Virus record (IMG/VR): IMGVR_UViG_3300032093_007230
Coordinates: 1-29,739 of that record
Direction: 5' to 3' (one strand)
From: a virus
DNA length: 29,739 nt
Positions 26,456-29,739 of this stretch are shown here, piece after piece (positions within the stretch are counted from its first letter, which is position 1; each line of letters opens with the position of its first letter). Below the pieces are notes generated by a model. The model did no database searches, was not told where the DNA came from, and saw only the letters and a program-made list of their open reading frames with translations. The position numbers and the translations under genes are program-made.

Positions 26456-28312
26456 TTATTCCGAGGTCTCGTCCCCGGTGTCTTCCTCCTCGACCGGAGG
26501 GGTCTCCCCGGCCGGCTTCGGCTTCGCGTCCTTGCCTATCAAACCGAAGGCGAGAGCCGGGAGGATTTGAATAACCTCACAGTCGAAGAGGTGATTCGCT
26601 CTCTTGCTTTGAACCTTCCAAATCGGTCGACCCGATGCGTCGAGGACGCGACGCTCGGAAGTCATTTGCGCGGAATACTCGTCGCCGGCATCGTGAGGGT
26701 AAGTATGACGACCGGAGCGACGGAGCCGGTAGAGGATATCCTTAAACGGAAGATTCCCGAAATAGTAGACGCGACAACTCATCTTGCCCGACTCGACGAC
26801 TCGCGGCCGGGCATAGGGTCGGAACTTCGTAATGATTTTCCCGGAGGCTGTCTTGACGCGCCAAGGGAACTCGTTTCGCCGGTCGCCGCGTGTCGCGTTC
26901 CAACCGAACCGGGAGGCTTGTCGGGTGACTGTGTCGGTTTGGTCTCCGGAGTCGACGAAGACGAATGGGGAGATAATCCCGAACTTCCTCCGATATTCGT
27001 CGACCTCGTCGAAGGTCGTTAGGAATGTCCAATCGAGGAGCCGGCTCCGGCCATCCTCGCTCCAACTCCGGACGAGCGCGAAGAAGCCGTTCCTCTGAAC
27101 ATCGACCGAGAGGAACCGGAGTCGGACGATATCCTTCGAGCCCTCCGAGTAGGACGGCTCGACCTTCCGGGTTCGGAGATTGTAGCCGCCCTCGTCCGGC
27201 CAATCCTCGCCGCGCTTGTAGTTCCCGGCCGGAATCTCCGTAGCCGAGTCGATGCTCGACGGAGACCAAGCGACCGCCTCCTCCTTCTGTTTGAATATCC
27301 TCATAGGTTCCTCATCCCCCGCGTTAAGGGCTAGCCGGGCTCGCCCCCATTCGCTAGCAATCTCCCCCCAAGGGCGAGCGACGAGCGAGGTATAATGGAA
27401 GCCGCGAAGCCGGGGACTCGCGTTCATATTCTGAGCGACATACTCCGAGCGCGAGTTGAGTAGAGCCCGGGTCGAGGGCTTGTCCTCGAAGAGCGAGCCG
27501 CAACCGCAACAGGCTAGCCGCGTCGACGACTCGAGGAGACGGAAGTCGAAGCCCTCCGGGGTAACGGCTCCGTCGGCGAACTTGAGATTTCGCATCTCCC
27601 AAGGCTGAACCCGTCCGCAATCCGGGCAGGCGAAAGACCATTCCCGGCGGTCGGTCGTCGCGAAGATTGAATCCCAATCGTCCCCGACGATGCCGGCTTG
27701 ACTCTCGAGAATATGCTTTCCCGCCCATTCAAAAGCCTTCGTTCTCTTGAGAGCCTCCGCGAGACGGCCTTTCTTCCAAAGGTAGATTTCCGTTCCTAGG
27801 ACATACTTCGTCGTTATGGATTGGAGATTCTTGATATTGTCCGCGCCTCGGATAAAGAAGTGAGCCCGGTCGACCGGGAAGGAGTCCCATTGAAACTCCT
27901 TCTTCGGCGGGAGGAGCCGGGCTGTCGAGGCGCAGTTCTCGAGCAAAGGACGGAGCCGGGTCTCGGCTAGGAGTTTAGCCTTCGAGTCGGTCGGAGCGTA
28001 GACGACGGCGGCGGCGGGAGCCCGGCTCGCGATATACGGAACGCAACTCTCGAGGACTAGCGAGCCGCCTGTCTGAATCGGCTTCATTAGGGCGACGAGT
28101 TGAACGAGGGGGTCGAAGCAACTCTCTAGGGGTTCCCTCAGCCAAGGGGTCGTCACTAGGGAGAACCTCCCGCGCTTAGGGCTGTAAGGAATGTCGAGGA
28201 TTCCCTCGCGGCTCGACAGCCAATCGACAACCCCTAGCCGGGACTCCGGACGGAAGACGCTCCGAAGGTCTCTCTCGAACTCGGCCGCGACATCCTCGGG
28301 AGTCTGAATCAT
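26456..28312 (-). CDS. Terminase large subunit (lambda GpA family)
   Basis: A 618-residue protein. The ATPase half has PIQTGGSLVLES (78-89, Walker A-like region), AVVYAPTDSKAKLLAETRL (102-120) and QSITTKYVLGTEIYLWKKG (164-182, Walker B region, with E175 as the acidic residue). A zinc-knuckle pair follows (C229-x2-C232 and C268, C269, C271). The C-terminal nuclease domain begins at VRLRFLSVDVQRNGFF with the metal-binding Asp. GpA-type enzymes cut the DNA at cos or similar sites and pump it into the prohead. The P-loop region lacks a classic GKS, as is usual in GpA. ATGA overlap with the small subunit. Confidence 0.9.
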   Translation of the reverse strand: MIQTPEDVAAEFERDLRSVFRPESRLGVVDWLSSREGILDIPYSPKRGRFSLVTTPWLREPLESCFDPLVQLVALMKPIQTGGSLVLESCVPYIASRAPAAAVVYAPTDSKAKLLAETRLRPLLENCASTARLLPPKKEFQWDSFPVDRAHFFIRGADNIKNLQSITTKYVLGTEIYLWKKGRLAEALKRTKAFEWAGKHILESQAGIVGDDWDSIFATTDRREWSFACPDCGRVQPWEMRNLKFADGAVTPEGFDFRLLESSTRLACCGCGSLFEDKPSTRALLNSRSEYVAQNMNASPRLRGFHYTSLVARPWGEIASEWGRARLALNAGDEEPMRIFKQKEEAVAWSPSSIDSATEIPAGNYKRGEDWPDEGGYNLRTRKVEPSYSEGSKDIVRLRFLSVDVQRNGFFALVRSWSEDGRSRLLDWTFLTTFDEVDEYRRKFGIISPFVFVDSGDQTDTVTRQASRFGWNATRGDRRNEFPWRVKTASGKIITKFRPYARPRVVESGKMSCRVYYFGNLPFKDILYRLRRSGRHTYPHDAGDEYSAQMTSERRVLDASGRPIWKVQSKRANHLFDCEVIQILPALAFGLIGKDAKPKPAGETPPVEEEDTGDETSE

Positions 28313-29073
28313 TCCAAGCCGGGAGCCTCCCCCTCCTCCTCCTCGGGTAGCGGAGCCGGCTCGTCCTGTTTCTCCGGCTCATCGGACTTCTCGGGAGCGT
28401 CTCCCAAGTCCTCGCCGAAGAGCGACTCCGTCGCGTCCTTAGCCTCGGAATAAAGCCGGGCTAGGACTGTCGCCCGGAAATCGCGGAAAGCCTTTAGCGC
28501 GAGAGCCGGGTCGTTAGGGTTCGCCTTCGGAGCGAACTCGAACTCCGCGTTCTCTAACTCCGACCGGACTCCCCCTAGAACCTTGCGGAACCTCTCGAGC
28601 GAGGTCGCCCGGGTTATCAACTGCCGGGAGGCGAGAGCCCTAGCCGTCGCCTCCTTCTCGATTCGGAGTAGCATCGAGAGAGACTTATCGTAAGCCGTGA
28701 ATCGCTTCGACGAGTCGGGAGCCGGAGGGTTAGACCTAAGCGACCTCAGCCACTCCGACCGGGTGAAGTCCACCAATCGCCTTTGCTTCTCTAGAGCGTC
28801 CGCGATTGCGTCCGCGTTCTTGACCGGGAGCCGAGGGGCATCCTCCGCGCCGACTGTCCCGGTCGCCCCGGGCTCGGACGATACCTCGCCGGCTCCGGCG
28901 ACGGCTTGCTCCTCGAGCCTCCGGTTGAGGTTCCCTACGGCTCCCGCCCGGCTCGCTCGCCAAGCCTCCGCGTCCTCGACCGAGGACAAGGGCATTCCGG
29001 CCGCGACCATTGCATTGATGCGAGCCCGGGCGAGCCCCCATCTATTCGCAAGGTCTATCTGCCGGACAGCCAT
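28309..29073 (-). CDS. Terminase small subunit (putative)
   Basis: A 254-residue protein from ATG 29073 with GAGGG eight bases upstream. The N-terminus (VRQIDLANRWGLARARINAMVAAG) is a helix-turn-helix as in lambda Nu1, which recognises the packaging site. The middle (DALEKQRRLVDFTRSEWLRSL, and SSKRFTAYDKSLSMLLRIEKE) is helical and may form the oligomer ring, and the tail is very acidic (EKSDEPEKQDEPAPLPEEEE). Its end overlaps the start of the large subunit. A TTG start at 29079 would add two residues. Confidence 0.72.
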   Translation of the reverse strand: MAVRQIDLANRWGLARARINAMVAAGMPLSSVEDAEAWRASRAGAVGNLNRRLEEQAVAGAGEVSSEPGATGTVGAEDAPRLPVKNADAIADALEKQRRLVDFTRSEWLRSLRSNPPAPDSSKRFTAYDKSLSMLLRIEKEATARALASRQLITRATSLERFRKVLGGVRSELENAEFEFAPKANPNDPALALKAFRDFRATVLARLYSEAKDATESLFGEDLGDAPEKSDEPEKQDEPAPLPEEEEGEAPGLE

Positions 29074-29075
29074 TA

Positions 29076-29612
29076 TCAACCCTCGCTCAAGTCGAACTTA
29101 TGATTGCACCGGGGACACCGGACGGACGAGTCCGGAGCCTCGCCCCCATCTCCGGCCGGCGGGATATCCTCGTCGCTCTCCGGGTTAAGGATTGCCTCGA
29201 CCTCGTCCGAGTTGAACCCGGCCGCACCCAAAAGTGAGTCGTCGAGCGCGGCGACCTCGGCCGAGAGGAGAGCATCGTCCCACCCTGCCAAGTCCGCGAG
29301 CCGGTTATCGGCGAGGCAGTAAGCCCGAGCCTCGTCCCGGGAGAACCCGGTTAGGACGACGACCGGGACGCGGTCTAGCCCGGCTAGGCGAGCCGCCGTC
29401 GTCCGGCCGTGGCCGGCTACGAGTTCTCCGTCCTCGAGGACGATAGCCGGCGAGACGAAACCGAACCGGGAGATAGAATCCCGGAGCCTCTCGAGTTGCT
29501 CCGGCGAGTGAGTCCTCGCGTTACCGGGGTAGGGCTTGAGGTCGTCTAGCGACCGGAACTCGAACCGGACGCGGCTCGGGACGGAAGAGTCTTCGCGTTC
29601 TTCGCGTTTCAT
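29076..29612 (-). CDS. ParB-like domain protein with C-terminal zinc ribbon
   Basis: A 178-residue protein. The N-terminal domain has LKPYPGNARTHS (25-36), FGFVSPAIVLEDGELVAGHGR (50-70, with the GHGR motif) and TTAARLAGLDRVPVVVL, the ParB/Srx fold found in partition proteins and in many phage proteins next to terminase genes. Some such proteins are nucleases or CTPases. The C-terminus has C166-x2-C169, half of a zinc ribbon (SVRCPRCNHKFDLSEG). It may act on DNA before or at packaging. Its start at 29612 opens the structural gene run. Confidence 0.75.
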   Translation of the reverse strand: MKREEREDSSVPSRVRFEFRSLDDLKPYPGNARTHSPEQLERLRDSISRFGFVSPAIVLEDGELVAGHGRTTAARLAGLDRVPVVVLTGFSRDEARAYCLADNRLADLAGWDDALLSAEVAALDDSLLGAAGFNSDEVEAILNPESDEDIPPAGDGGEAPDSSVRCPRCNHKFDLSEG

Positions 29613-29739
29613 TTAGACGAAGGTTTTTGGGGGTTAATGAGTTGAGTCATTTTGTCCGAGTTCGCAAAAAGTCGATTAGAGGGCATAAAATCGCGAGTAT
29701 TTACACATAAAAAAGGGGGGTTTGGTCGTTCGCCCGACC
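29613..29739 (-). promoter_or_regulatory. AT-rich non-coding region upstream of the packaging genes
   Basis: At 29724-29739 a hairpin GGTCG / CGACC is followed on the minus strand by CCCCCC and TTTTTTATG, which resembles a terminator for a gene beyond the window. Then come AT-rich stretches (GTAAATACTCG, GATTTTATG, CGACTTTTTG) that probably hold the late promoter. I see no clear -35/-10 pair and no gene. Confidence 0.45.

Noticed and set aside
1-29739. tRNA, rRNA or insertion sequence
   Set aside because: I found no cloverleaf with a conserved T-loop, no rRNA segment, and no transposase or paired terminal inverted repeats. Integrase and a CI-type repressor were also not seen, so a temperate lifestyle cannot be decided here.

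Overview
The window reads as most of a tailed bacteriophage or prophage genome. It has a lambda-like gene order and a siphovirus-type tail, since there is a tape measure but no sheath. All 50 coding regions I can support lie on the minus strand, so gene order runs from the right end to the left. A lipobox protein that looks like a unimolecular spanin and a lytic transglycosylase with a signal peptide point to a diderm (Gram-negative-type) host. I cannot name the host. Base composition is GC-rich. Shine-Dalgarno sites (GGGGAGG type) precede many structural genes but are missing from another class of genes.

Layout, right to left. 29.6-26.5 kb: ParB-like protein, small terminase, GpA-type large terminase. 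25.6-21.1 kb: gpW-like protein, lambda-type portal, S49 prohead protease, coiled-coil scaffold, major capsid protein, strong terminator. 21.0-18.65 kb: head-tail joining and tail completion genes and a tube-like protein. 17.1-15.1 kb: putative tail assembly chaperone and a short tape measure. 14.1-8.4 kb: distal tail proteins, a DxD glycosyltransferase-like protein and two related fibre-type proteins. 8.4-6.4 kb: membrane and lysis genes (putative holins, spanin-like lipoprotein) and an HExxH metallopeptidase. 6.2-0 kb: replication and recombination genes (zinc protein, RusA resolvase, lambda-O-like initiator with an internal iteron origin, DnaC-like loader, SWIM protein, transglycosylase, a coiled-coil gene family, PD-(D/E)XK nuclease, and the start of an ERF annealing protein cut by the window edge).

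Three cassettes of small unknown genes interrupt the structural run, at about 26.4-25.6, 18.5-17.1 and 15.0-14.1 kb. They share one design: an A-tract, a TTGACN box about 17 bp from a second box, a conserved leader reading AACCCGATG at the start, AACCC-repeat leaders before the internal genes, and a nearly identical terminator (GCCCCGG-loop-CCGGGGC). A related promoter drives the replication region at 6.2 kb. Two of the promoters carry a GTTCA-N3-TGAAC palindrome over the presumed -10 box. One cassette encodes both a LexA-type DNA-binding protein without a protease domain and a 63-residue histone-fold protein. I read these cassettes as early genes co-regulated across the genome.

By eye, the window contains no copy of five palindromic tetramers (GATC, CATG, GTAC, AGCT, ACGT), while CTAG, TCGA and CCGG are common. 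This would fit avoidance of several host restriction enzymes. All functional statements rest on reading motifs and gene order. No database search was done.
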